Part shown: positions 50,306 through 58,874 of the stretch, in pieces
Layout: each line of letters opens with the position of its first letter
Position numbering within the stretch: the first letter of the stretch is position 1
Assembly: GCF_900103635.1 (NCBI RefSeq)
Contig: NZ_FMXK01000005.1
Coordinates: 222,136 to 286,135, forward strand
Reading direction: 5' to 3'
Length of the DNA: 64,000 nucleotides
From: Butyrivibrio sp. INlla18
GTDB taxonomy: Bacteria; Bacillota; Clostridia; Lachnospirales; Lachnospiraceae
Translations under genes and position numbers: made by a program
The notes under the pieces: model-generated
Database searches by the model: none
Seen by the model: only the letters and a program-made list of their open reading frames with translations
What the model was told of the DNA's origin: nothing

Positions 50306-52210
50306 TTAATCTATATACATATTTTCTTTGAGTTCTTCTCTTGGAAGGAATGGAGCAAGATCTTCAAGAGGAGGACTTGTAAGAGTTCCGTCAGGCTCTC
50401 TTCTTGCTGAGCTTTTTGGAGCCCAAACCTGAGTTGTATCAGTAAATACCTCGCAGAATACAGGTGCATCTGCTGAAAGTACTTCTTTTACCTTGGATTC
50501 GAGCTCATCTCCGGTCTTGATAGCAACATATGGGTAGCCAAAAGCCTTGGCAATAAGCTCAAATGAAGGAAATGCCAAGTCTCCGCTCTCAGGTCCGATA
50601 CCAACCTTGGAATAATCGCTAAAGAGATTATTCTGAGTAAGTCTGATGGAGTGATAACCATCGTTGTTGATAAGGAACACCTTAACAGGAAGCTTATTGG
50701 TAATGATAGTCTGAAGCTCCTGAAGATTCATCATGATACTTCCATCGCCCTCAAGACAGATAGTTTCCTTCTTGCCAGATGCAAGACAAAGGCCTATTGC
50801 TGCAGGAAGGCCGTATCCCATGCTGGCTACTGCGTTGTTTATGATAAATCTGCTGCCTTTTTTGACATCCCATGCCTGATGGCCAGCAACGCAGCAAGCT
50901 CCGTTGCTAACAGCGCAAAGGCTGGCATCCTTGGCATTTTCTGATAAAGTCCTGATAAAGCCATATACATTTACAAGCTCTGAACCGGTATGACGCTGCT
51001 CATCAGATACTACTGGGTACTTGGTCTTCCAGGTCTGACACTGCTTTCTCCAATCATCACCCTCAAATATATAGGAAGATGCCTTATTGTCTTCTGCATC
51101 AATCGCGCGGTCCATTGCTTCCAAAAATGTCTTGGCATCAGCACAGATCTTCATATCAAGGTGAAGTGTTGGCTTCTCCATTTCAGAAGGATCAATATCT
51201 ACCATGATGACCTTGGCTGCTCTTGCCCATGTCTTCCAGGTATAACCAACCTGTCTGATTGAAAGCCTAGATCCAATAACTACGCAAAGGTCAGAGTTCT
51301 GTATTGCAAAGTTACCTGCTCTGTCACCCATATTGCCGCCACGGCCGCAGTACAATGGGTGCTCATCTTCTATAAGGTCAATAGAATTCCAATATGTGCA
51401 GACTGGAACTCCAAGCTTATCTACTACTTTTCTAAATGCATCAAAGCCGCCAGAGATACGAACGCCACCACCAGCATAGATAACTGGGCGCTTAGCTTTT
51501 TTGATCTCTTCTATGACTTCCTTGGCTGCGCGGCCAAAGGTAGTCTCTCCGCCTTCATATCTGGAACCATCAGCCTTTATTACTGAACATGTCTTCTTGG
51601 AATCATCAAAAACTCCTGGTTCAAAGCCAATGAGCTCATTTGGATCAATCTCTGCTGCCTGGAAATTTACTGGAACATCGATCCACACAGGACCTGGTCT
51701 GCCATCATTCATGAGGTGCCAAGCCTTCTCCATATGGTATCTGATATCCTTTGGGTCTTCTAACATCACTGCATATTTGCAGATGTTTTCTGTCATCTTG
51801 GTGATGTCGTACTCCTGGTCACCGATGGCACGGGGAAGTCTAGGATTTACCACATTTGGAGACTCTTTTGTCAAAAGATCTTCCATATACCTTACAGTTG
51901 TATCATAGCGAACCTGACCACTTACCACGAACATTGGAAGTGAATCAAGCCAGCCCCCTAGTACACCAGTTATAGCGTTTGTTCCGCCAGGACCAGATGT
52001 AACGCAAAGAGCTGCTACCTTATTCTCATATCTTGAATAGCTCTCAGCCGCAATAGCTGCTCCCTGCTCATGATGAAAGTGTGTGCAGTGCATGCCCTCT
52101 GTATGACCAAAGGAGTTGTTGAGATACATGGCTCCTCCGCCTACAACAGTAAAGCAGTCTGTGACACCTTTTTTAACTAAAAAATCTACTATATAATCTG
52201 AAACTCTCAT
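50306..52210 (-). CDS. Thiamine-diphosphate-dependent enzyme, acetolactate-synthase-like
   Basis: A 634-aa three-domain ThDP enzyme. The N-terminal PYR domain has the catalytic Glu in HFHHEQGAAIAAESYSR and SGPGGTNAITG. The central domain has AGGGVRISGG. The C-terminal PP domain carries GDGSIMMNLQELQTI..NN (ThDP motif) and YHSIRLTQ. A branched-chain acetolactate synthase role is unlikely, as no regulatory subunit or ilv gene is near. It lies 6 nt after glucose-1-phosphate cytidylyltransferase in a glycan cluster, so a YerE-like sugar-branching or ketosugar role is an attractive inference. Confidence 0.85.
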   Translation of the reverse strand: MRVSDYIVDFLVKKGVTDCFTVVGGGAMYLNNSFGHTEGMHCTHFHHEQGAAIAAESYSRYENKVAALCVTSGPGGTNAITGVLGGWLDSLPMFVVSGQVRYDTTVRYMEDLLTKESPNVVNPRLPRAIGDQEYDITKMTENICKYAVMLEDPKDIRYHMEKAWHLMNDGRPGPVWIDVPVNFQAAEIDPNELIGFEPGVFDDSKKTCSVIKADGSRYEGGETTFGRAAKEVIEEIKKAKRPVIYAGGGVRISGGFDAFRKVVDKLGVPVCTYWNSIDLIEDEHPLYCGRGGNMGDRAGNFAIQNSDLCVVIGSRLSIRQVGYTWKTWARAAKVIMVDIDPSEMEKPTLHLDMKICADAKTFLEAMDRAIDAEDNKASSYIFEGDDWRKQCQTWKTKYPVVSDEQRHTGSELVNVYGFIRTLSENAKDASLCAVSNGACCVAGHQAWDVKKGSRFIINNAVASMGYGLPAAIGLCLASGKKETICLEGDGSIMMNLQELQTIITNKLPVKVFLINNDGYHSIRLTQNNLFSDYSKVGIGPESGDLAFPSFELIAKAFGYPYVAIKTGDELESKVKEVLSADAPVFCEVFTDTTQVWAPKSSARREPDGTLTSPPLEDLAPFLPREELKENMYID

Positions 52211-52216
52211 ATTCTC

Positions 52217-52996
52217 TTACCACTTGATCCAAGGAGCTCTTCCTGTGTCAATAAGTTCTGAAAGCTCATCTCTCTCACGCGCTGTATCCATGCACTTCCA
52301 GAAACCATCATATTTGTAAGCGGCCATCTGTCCGTCTTTTACTAGGTTGTGCATAGGCTCTTTTTCAAAGAAAGTAGCGTCGCCCTCGATGTAATCAAAT
52401 ACACCAGGCTCAAGAACCATGTAACCGCCGTTGATCCTGGCGCCGTCCATGCTTGCCTTTTCTCTGAAATCTCTAACAACTGAGTTGTCGTCCTTATCAA
52501 TATCAAATACACCGAAACGCTGACCAGCAAGAATAGCGGTAACTGTAGCGATCTTGCCGTGCTTTTGGTGGAACTTAAGGAGCTCGTTCATATCGATATC
52601 GCAAACGCCATCACCATAAGTCATGAAGAACGCTTCGTTACCAACGTGCTCTCTGATCCTCTTGATACGTCCACCAGTCATGGTGCTATATCCTGTATCA
52701 ACTACAGTAACCTTCCAAGGCTCAGCCTTCTGTGAATGGAATGTCGTCATGTTCTGATTTGCAAAGTCAAATGTTACGTCGCAGTTGTGGAGGTAATAGT
52801 TTGCAAAGTACTCCTTGATAACCTCCTGCTTGTAACCTGCGCAAATGATAAACTCATTAAATCCATAATGAGAATACTCTTTCATGATATGCCAAAGGAT
52901 TGGCTTGCCGCCAATCTCGATCATTGGCTTTGGTCTTAAGTGGCTCTCTTCACTGATTCTGGTTCCGAAACCACCAGCTAAAATTACAACTTTCAT
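52217..52996 (-). CDS. rfbF: Glucose-1-phosphate cytidylyltransferase
   Basis: A 259-aa enzyme making CDP-glucose. Nucleotidyltransferase start LAGGFGTRISEESHLRPKPM, Lys in IGGKPILWHIMK, metal-site TYGDGVCDID, GGYMVLEPGVFDYI and DGFWKCMDTARERDEL match RfbF closely. CDP-glucose normally leads through RfbG (4,6-dehydratase) to 3,6-dideoxyhexoses; no rfbG is within the window. It has a GGAAGGAAAT site and precedes the ThDP enzyme gene by 6 nt. Confidence 0.95.
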   Translation of the reverse strand: MKVVILAGGFGTRISEESHLRPKPMIEIGGKPILWHIMKEYSHYGFNEFIICAGYKQEVIKEYFANYYLHNCDVTFDFANQNMTTFHSQKAEPWKVTVVDTGYSTMTGGRIKRIREHVGNEAFFMTYGDGVCDIDMNELLKFHQKHGKIATVTAILAGQRFGVFDIDKDDNSVVRDFREKASMDGARINGGYMVLEPGVFDYIEGDATFFEKEPMHNLVKDGQMAAYKYDGFWKCMDTARERDELSELIDTGRAPWIKW

Positions 52997-53039
52997 TTGT
53001 ATTTCCTTCCTAAAAAAAACTAACCTCTAAAATACACCC

Positions 53040-54191
53040 TTAAGTGGATAAAAGCAAATTTATCCTATCTTCGTATCTAAAGCTCTCTCTGATCCTGGCT
53101 ACTCCTGCTGCCGCTATTTCTTTTCTCAGGTCATCATGCTGCAGATAGTACTCTGCCTTGGCAATGGCATCCTCTATAGAAGAATACATCACACATTCCT
53201 GCCCATCCACAAAGTATTCATAGAGCTCAGGCTGATAAGCTGAAAGTAAAAAGCCTCCGCAGCCCATGATATCAAGGGCTCTAAGGGGTATTCCTGTCTT
53301 GTTAGCCTTAAGAACAGGGCACAGGTTGATCTTACTTGCTCTAAAGACCTGTGGCATCTCTTCTAAATAAGTAACCGAGCCGCAAAAGTCTACATTTGGG
53401 AGAAGTCTCTTTTCATCATCAGTAAGCTCATAGGTGTAGAGCTTCACCTGATGTCTCTTGGACAAAATGCTAAGAAGCGTCATTCTCTCAAGGTGCGTTA
53501 TATAGGAAGCCACCATCCATGCAAGTTCCTTCTGGCTTACCTGAATAGCATTTTCATTAAGGCTCTTAAATCTCTGCCTTACGCTTTCTGTGAACTCTTC
53601 TGTGATCACATCATCCACCAGATATTCACCATAGATCTGCATCTGTACCTTAACAAGAGCCTCAATATAGCCTTTCTGGTATTCATCCATATGTGCCATG
53701 AAGCTTGGAAGCATAGACTCATAGAGCTTTCCAACAAAAGAAATCTCGCTTTCATACTTACAATAATCAGTCTGAATGGCACTTAATCTGTCCACATTTA
53801 CAGCAAGTGGCAGATAGTATACGTTATCAAGTCCTAGATCCTTGTAGTGCTCATAGTCTCCACGGGCAAAGAAGAAAATCTTATTGCATGGATAGTCCAT
53901 ACATTCAGTAGAAACAAGATTGGGCGGACTATCAAAAAACCATGAAACGTACTTGATATCATGTTTGTTGCATACCTTGGATACTACCGGCCAAAAGTTC
54001 GTTGTAAGAACAAGGTCGTAGGTTCCTTCTGAAAGGTCTTTTTCCATCTGAGCTGTAAAAACAGGGTCTTCGTACTTATCAACTTCCTTGTCATAGGAAA
54101 CGTTGTTGCATTTGTGCCCAGCCTTGGTCAAATAATACACAAGATCGTATTGAATATATGAATTTAGAAAGTCATATAAAAGAATGTTCAT
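53040..54191 (-). CDS. CgeB-like glycosyltransferase (DUF3880 plus Glyco_trans_1_2 layout)
   Basis: A 383-aa cytosolic GT-B-type protein. The N-terminal part (VSWFFDSPPNL, CNKIFFFARGDYEHYKDLGLDNVYYLPLAVN, EISFVGKLYES) matches the DUF3880/CgeB arrangement. The C-terminal part (VDFCGSVTYLEEMPQVFRASKINLCP, GIPLRALDIMGCGGFLLS) is the donor-binding half. Its ATG overlaps the stop of the upstream TIM-barrel gene by 4 nt. Donor and acceptor unknown; probable surface-glycan or glycoprotein assembly. Confidence 0.85.
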   Translation of the reverse strand: MNILLYDFLNSYIQYDLVYYLTKAGHKCNNVSYDKEVDKYEDPVFTAQMEKDLSEGTYDLVLTTNFWPVVSKVCNKHDIKYVSWFFDSPPNLVSTECMDYPCNKIFFFARGDYEHYKDLGLDNVYYLPLAVNVDRLSAIQTDYCKYESEISFVGKLYESMLPSFMAHMDEYQKGYIEALVKVQMQIYGEYLVDDVITEEFTESVRQRFKSLNENAIQVSQKELAWMVASYITHLERMTLLSILSKRHQVKLYTYELTDDEKRLLPNVDFCGSVTYLEEMPQVFRASKINLCPVLKANKTGIPLRALDIMGCGGFLLSAYQPELYEYFVDGQECVMYSSIEDAIAKAEYYLQHDDLRKEIAAAGVARIRESFRYEDRINLLLST

Positions 54192-55138
54192 CTTTTATCC
54201 AAACATATCCTTTCAGAAAAGTACTGTCCAATCCTAACGATCATGTGCAGTACGTCATCTTTTAATTCCTCAGGGAAGCAATCAAGTATTGGCGCCGTTT
54301 CAAAGCTAAGTACTCCGTCAAAAGAGATTTCTTTTAGCCCTTGTAATACTCCATTCCAGTCAAGAACGCTGGTGTTTTCTCTAGTTCTTGTAAATGTAAA
54401 TGGCATCTGATGAAGGTCTCCGATACCATCGTTTTCATGCATATGAAGGACTTTAAGCCTCTTTCCAAGAATAGTAATAAACTTGTAAGGATCGATTCCC
54501 ACAAGGTTTCCATGTCCTGTGTCATAGCAAAAGCCCATGATCTCAGCTCCATACTTATCATTAAGAGCATCTATTCTCTCTGCAGCCTTGTAAGCGTTGC
54601 AGCCAGGTCCCTCTTCCATGTGAGCACCATATCCGTTATAGAGGTTTTCCATGCACATAGTGATGCCATATTCCTTGGCAAGAGGCGCTAGAAATTCAAA
54701 GAATTCCTGAGTCTTTGCCCACTCTGCTTCTTCGCTTCCATAGTATCTAGCAAGTTTAAATCCATGTATAACTATGTTCTTGCAACCAAGGAACCTGCAT
54801 ACTTCCATGCTCTTTGGTCCCACCTGATTCCACAGATAATCATTTAGCTCAGTCTTTTCCCCGGGAACAAATGTAGGATAAGGCATATGCATCTGATTGA
54901 TCCTGATTCCAGCTGCCTCTGCGCCCTTTTTATGTGGGGTAAAAAACTCTTCAAGTTCATTTACTGATTTATCAAAGAATCTGTTATTAACTCCCTGATA
55001 GAGGTCCGTATTTTTCTGATAGCTATTTAAAGAAAAGTCGCTGCAGGTAAAACCTGCCTTCTTGAGTCTCATGAACCCTTCTGCAGGGTTCTCATCATAG
55101 ACTACGTTCTTACTCTGAACGCCAATTTCAAGGCTCAT
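54188..55138 (-). CDS. TIM-barrel sugar isomerase/epimerase-like protein
   Basis: A 316-aa member of the xylose-isomerase-like/AP-endonuclease-2 fold. Metal-ligand regions: MCMENLYN (Glu), GFCYDTGHGNLVG (Asp, His), LHMHENDGIGDLHQMPF (His, Asp) and LSFETAP (Glu). It overlaps both neighbours by 4 nt (ATGA junctions). It is similar in fold to the N-terminal domain of the next upstream gene. Probably acts on a sugar or sugar derivative for the glycan; exact reaction unknown. Confidence 0.82.
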   Translation of the reverse strand: MSLEIGVQSKNVVYDENPAEGFMRLKKAGFTCSDFSLNSYQKNTDLYQGVNNRFFDKSVNELEEFFTPHKKGAEAAGIRINQMHMPYPTFVPGEKTELNDYLWNQVGPKSMEVCRFLGCKNIVIHGFKLARYYGSEEAEWAKTQEFFEFLAPLAKEYGITMCMENLYNGYGAHMEEGPGCNAYKAAERIDALNDKYGAEIMGFCYDTGHGNLVGIDPYKFITILGKRLKVLHMHENDGIGDLHQMPFTFTRTRENTSVLDWNGVLQGLKEISFDGVLSFETAPILDCFPEELKDDVLHMIVRIGQYFSERICLDKR

Positions 55139-56460
55139 GACTTACCTCCTTTCGCAGCGTTTGGATCTGCTGCCATATCAAGTCTATCCATATAGAAGGT
55201 GTCACAATACTCGTCGCTGAACCATTCGATTGGATTTTTAAGTCCCATCTCTTTTAACTGGGCACTGATCTCTTTGTAATAGATATTGCAGATATAGATT
55301 GCCGTGTCAGGAGACAGCTCTTTTAACTTCTCAGGGCTCTCTATAGTAAGCCCGCAGAACTCCTCGCCCCATCTAGCACTATTATTGTCACAGGTAAAAA
55401 GAGGTTTGTAATCCTCGCCATAGTCCTTCATATAGGCGCGGCACATATTGCCGGCACCAAACAAAACTCTTTTGTCATGCTTCTTAACAAGCTTGTCCAT
55501 TCCGATGTGCCATGCAAAATGCTCAGCAATCTCATGAGCAAGTGACAGTATCGATGGTCTTATCATATCTGTCATGTTGCCGTAAGTATCAGCAAAGTCC
55601 ATGATAAATGCGCCGTCAAAATGGATCTGCCTAAGTCCTCTTATCATAGAAAGCCAGTTGGTCTGCTGTCCCTTAAAGCATGCAGTATAAGGAAGAAGCG
55701 CAGCATCATGAACGCCGTCAAGGTCTCTGACTATTACAGCCTTCAGTCTATCTCCTATTGGAACTATTATTTCCTTAATGTCCTGTCCGCATAAAGTGGC
55801 ATTTCCCACATCAAAGCAGAATCCGAAGCGGTCTTTTTTGCCTGCTTTTGCATTAAGTTCATCTATCCACTTAACCGCCTCTTCTGCCTCAGCGCATATT
55901 CCTCTTACAAAATGGCCGTTTATGTCCTTGGTCATATTCTTTAGAAGAATCCTTATATCACTTCCTGCGTCATCAGCAATTTTCGATAATTCCTGGTAAA
56001 AAGAGCTGTTAACTTCCCATTCTTCCTTTGGAGAAAGTCCAAGGTAGATAGGCGGAACAATGATAGACTCGCAGTTTTCTGCTATTGCAAGCCTTAGTGT
56101 TTCTTTTGATAACTGTTTGAGCGTATCGTTGACTTTGTTAATGTCAGTCTTTTTACTGTGTATAGTTTCTGCAGCAACTGTAGGCGCCATGGCCACTGGA
56201 AGGTGTAGGCCCAGTTCTTTTGCAGAAGTCACAAATGCCTTGTTCATCTCCTCTGAGAGCTTTTCAGGATTTTCTGTAAGGTAAACCTTTCCCTTCTCTC
56301 TTTTGTAATTGTTGATTCCAAGATTTTTGAACTCCTGAGGCGAACACAGAACTGCCGCATCAAGCATAGAATACTCAAAGCCTGCTGCAAGTATGTCTTT
56401 GATATTTTGTTTTGGTCTTAAGTTTCCGATAATGCCTGCAGATCTGCATATTATCTTCAT
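55135..56460 (-). CDS. TIM-barrel isomerase-like domain fused to a Rossmann-like nucleotide-binding domain
   Basis: A 441-aa protein. Residues about 1-320 form a xylose-isomerase-like barrel (FGFCFDVGNATLCGQDIKE, VRDLDGVHDAALLPYTACF, GAFIMDFADT), in which some metal ligands are replaced. Residues about 325-430 form a separate domain: VLFGAGNMCRAYMKDYGEDY, CDNNSARWG, IYICNIYYKEISAQLKEMGL. That second domain recurs in other proteins of this cluster. The start at 56458-56460 has GAGGTGA 9 nt upstream, preferred over a GTG at 56472 that overlaps that site. Confidence 0.8.
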   Translation of the reverse strand: MKIICRSAGIIGNLRPKQNIKDILAAGFEYSMLDAAVLCSPQEFKNLGINNYKREKGKVYLTENPEKLSEEMNKAFVTSAKELGLHLPVAMAPTVAAETIHSKKTDINKVNDTLKQLSKETLRLAIAENCESIIVPPIYLGLSPKEEWEVNSSFYQELSKIADDAGSDIRILLKNMTKDINGHFVRGICAEAEEAVKWIDELNAKAGKKDRFGFCFDVGNATLCGQDIKEIIVPIGDRLKAVIVRDLDGVHDAALLPYTACFKGQQTNWLSMIRGLRQIHFDGAFIMDFADTYGNMTDMIRPSILSLAHEIAEHFAWHIGMDKLVKKHDKRVLFGAGNMCRAYMKDYGEDYKPLFTCDNNSARWGEEFCGLTIESPEKLKELSPDTAIYICNIYYKEISAQLKEMGLKNPIEWFSDEYCDTFYMDRLDMAADPNAAKGGKS

Positions 56461-56477
56461 AATATAGGTCACCTCTT

Positions 56478-58856
56478 TTATAACAATTTCTTCTCGATCA
56501 GTTCCTTTAGCTTGGTTGAACTTGTGGACTGTGTATATGGGAAGAACTCTAGTGTTGCGCCATGTTTTTCAAGGAATTCCTTGAAGGAAGCAAAGCCCGG
56601 ATCATTGACATAATCTGTTCCAGAAAACTGCACGTCGAAGTGGTGCATCTTCCAGGCATCCTCTGTTCCATTGAACATATATGGTATCTCTACAGCTTCA
56701 TCAACGTATCTGCAGGACTTCACCATCTCGATTCGCTCATCAAATGGCACGAATGGCTCAGTTCCTTTGAATCTGCGAACACCTTCATCAGATACAACGC
56801 CCACTATCAGGTAGTCGCACATCTCTTTTGCTCGCCTGAACATATTAAGATGTCCGATGTGATAAAGATCAAAAACGCCGGCAATATAGCCAACATGGTA
56901 TTTCTTGCCGCCCTTTTTACCTACTGTACTGTTCTCGTAGCTTCTTGCTGAATCAGCACAGATAGGATGGCGCTTTCTAGGATATGCCTTACCCGGATCA
57001 AAAATGCTATATTCATAGATTCCCATCGCATCAAGCTGCTTCATTACTGAAAGGTAGTTCTTGATGCAGATGATGATCTTGTATTCACCATGTTTTAACT
57101 TCTTTAACGCTTCAGGAGACTTGATCTCTACACCCTTGAACTTACCATCTGATGGCTGGTAGCCCTCTGGATAGAGCCTATCTCCCCATCTCTTTTCATT
57201 ATTATCAAGAACAGCAGCAACTTCATAGTCCTCACCGTATAGTGCAAGGAAGCGCCTAGCAAACACGCCGCTACCAAATAGGATGAGCTTCCTGGTGTCA
57301 GCCTGGTCAAAGATATCCACGAACAGGCGCTGGTAATCGTCGACGGAGTAATTCATACGCTGGCGATTGGCTGCAATTATCTCGCCATTTGCTCGAACAT
57401 TTTTGTAGTATTCATCAAGTTCGCCGCGGTTCATTACTCTGTTAAAAAAGTCGAACTCTATATTTAAATATTTGCTTCCACCTTGTGTTGTATATGGATT
57501 TGGTATGTTATATCTTTTGTACAAAACATCAGGGTCCATGTACTTTCTAAGATCAGCGCTACCGCAAAAGAAAGTAAATACTAAGCGGCTCACAAGTACG
57601 TCAGCTGGCAGATCTTTTACGCAGAATTCCTGGTCAAAGAAAACAAACTTGCCATTAACATACAGACTGTTAAGAGGCACCATATCGATAAAGCCTTCTT
57701 TTAAAAGAGGTATCTTCTGACCTCCCCAGTCTTCCTTTTCCTTCTTTAGTCTGCTTCGTTTCTGCTTATCTGTTTCTTTTGGCGGAGCTATAGTCTTGTA
57801 TTCTCCCATATGGATTTCAGAAGATTTCATGATGATATCTCTGAATTCATCCATTTTTTTCAAAAACTTATCTCTATCTGTTCTAAGAAGCTGCTCCAAG
57901 TACACCTGTCCTGTAGGCGCGTCAACAAAAGGAGTAACATATATTCCTTTTACTATCTTGGCATCCACAACTCCAATTCCACGCCCTGCCAACTTCTTGC
58001 CATTTTTAATAAGGTTCTGTAGTCTCTTTTCACCCTCTTTGTAAGGTGCCTTCTTGCAAACCTTTCCACTTTCGTAAATCGTAGTGATTATGGCATTCTC
58101 TTTTCCTCTATCTAAGGAACTTGTCACCTGGAGAACTTCACAAGGCTTACCCTTCATAGGACATTCAACCAGGAATGCATTGGCCATCTGATGGAACATC
58201 CCGTTATCCAAAAGTCCCTTGTATAAAGTTCTTTCTTCCAAAAAGAGCGATGAAATTGAGTTATACATAGGAAAATGCCTGTTAGACATATCTTCATTAG
58301 GAATAAATCCCTCTGAAAATATAAACGTAGGGTTTTCAAGCCCTGAAAAAACAGAATAAAACTTTGGGCTCTTAAATCCAGCACTCTGAAGTTTCGTAGT
58401 TATCTGAGACTTGTCATAGGTTCTACCAGCGAATGTGTCCTCAGCCTTACTATAAGCTCTGAAATAATCATCTATTCCGTCCATAACCTGGCCAGTGTAG
58501 ACGTCTTTATCGCCGCAGAAATATCTAATTCCAAGACGATTGTTCATACCAAGAAGGAGCGTGCCTTTTGGCGATAACTTTTCTCTGCATCGGCAAAAGA
58601 ACTCCTGAATATCCTGTAGCATTTCCAAATATCCAATGCACACGATATAATCAGTTTTTTCGCCGTTCTTTAGACCTTTTAGCCCCTTTAATGATACCTG
58701 GCTAACTTTTTCTCCATAGCAATCGGAAAGCATTTTAAAAATGGCATCCTTATTACCAACGTACAGGATCTTAGAATTATCTTTAAATGGATACCATCTT
58801 AGAATCGCGGTTGGAAGGTCTTTTATTATGTTTTTCGCCTTGGTGCTAATATTCAA
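56478..58856 (-). CDS. Multidomain fusion: methyltransferase-like, kinase-like region, Rossmann-like domain, cytidylyltransferase
   Basis: A 792-aa protein with four parts. About 1-190: SAM-methyltransferase-like region (KILYVGNKDAIFKML, YIVCIGYLEMLQD, LSPKGTLLLGMNNRLGIRYF). About 230-470: a region with kinase-like features (NAIITTIYESGKVCKKAPYKEGE, VYLEQLL, YVNGKFVFFDQEFCV). About 525-630: a domain with LILFGSGVFARRFLALYGEDY and DNNEKRWG. About 650-792: glycerol-3-phosphate/ethanolamine-type cytidylyltransferase (AGVFDLYHIGHLNMFRRAK with HxGH; STSSTKLKELI). TTG start at 58854-58856 with GGAGG 9 nt upstream. It may make and transfer a CDP-alcohol group onto a glycan; inference. Confidence 0.82.
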   Translation of the reverse strand: MNISTKAKNIIKDLPTAILRWYPFKDNSKILYVGNKDAIFKMLSDCYGEKVSQVSLKGLKGLKNGEKTDYIVCIGYLEMLQDIQEFFCRCREKLSPKGTLLLGMNNRLGIRYFCGDKDVYTGQVMDGIDDYFRAYSKAEDTFAGRTYDKSQITTKLQSAGFKSPKFYSVFSGLENPTFIFSEGFIPNEDMSNRHFPMYNSISSLFLEERTLYKGLLDNGMFHQMANAFLVECPMKGKPCEVLQVTSSLDRGKENAIITTIYESGKVCKKAPYKEGEKRLQNLIKNGKKLAGRGIGVVDAKIVKGIYVTPFVDAPTGQVYLEQLLRTDRDKFLKKMDEFRDIIMKSSEIHMGEYKTIAPPKETDKQKRSRLKKEKEDWGGQKIPLLKEGFIDMVPLNSLYVNGKFVFFDQEFCVKDLPADVLVSRLVFTFFCGSADLRKYMDPDVLYKRYNIPNPYTTQGGSKYLNIEFDFFNRVMNRGELDEYYKNVRANGEIIAANRQRMNYSVDDYQRLFVDIFDQADTRKLILFGSGVFARRFLALYGEDYEVAAVLDNNEKRWGDRLYPEGYQPSDGKFKGVEIKSPEALKKLKHGEYKIIICIKNYLSVMKQLDAMGIYEYSIFDPGKAYPRKRHPICADSARSYENSTVGKKGGKKYHVGYIAGVFDLYHIGHLNMFRRAKEMCDYLIVGVVSDEGVRRFKGTEPFVPFDERIEMVKSCRYVDEAVEIPYMFNGTEDAWKMHHFDVQFSGTDYVNDPGFASFKEFLEKHGATLEFFPYTQSTSSTKLKELIEKKLL

Positions 58857-58874
58857 TCTACAGTTCCTCCAAAA

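Noticed and set aside
50306..52210. Anabolic acetolactate synthase (ilvB)
   Set aside because: No ilvN/ilvH regulatory subunit or branched-chain genes nearby; the gene sits tightly inside a nucleotide-sugar cluster.
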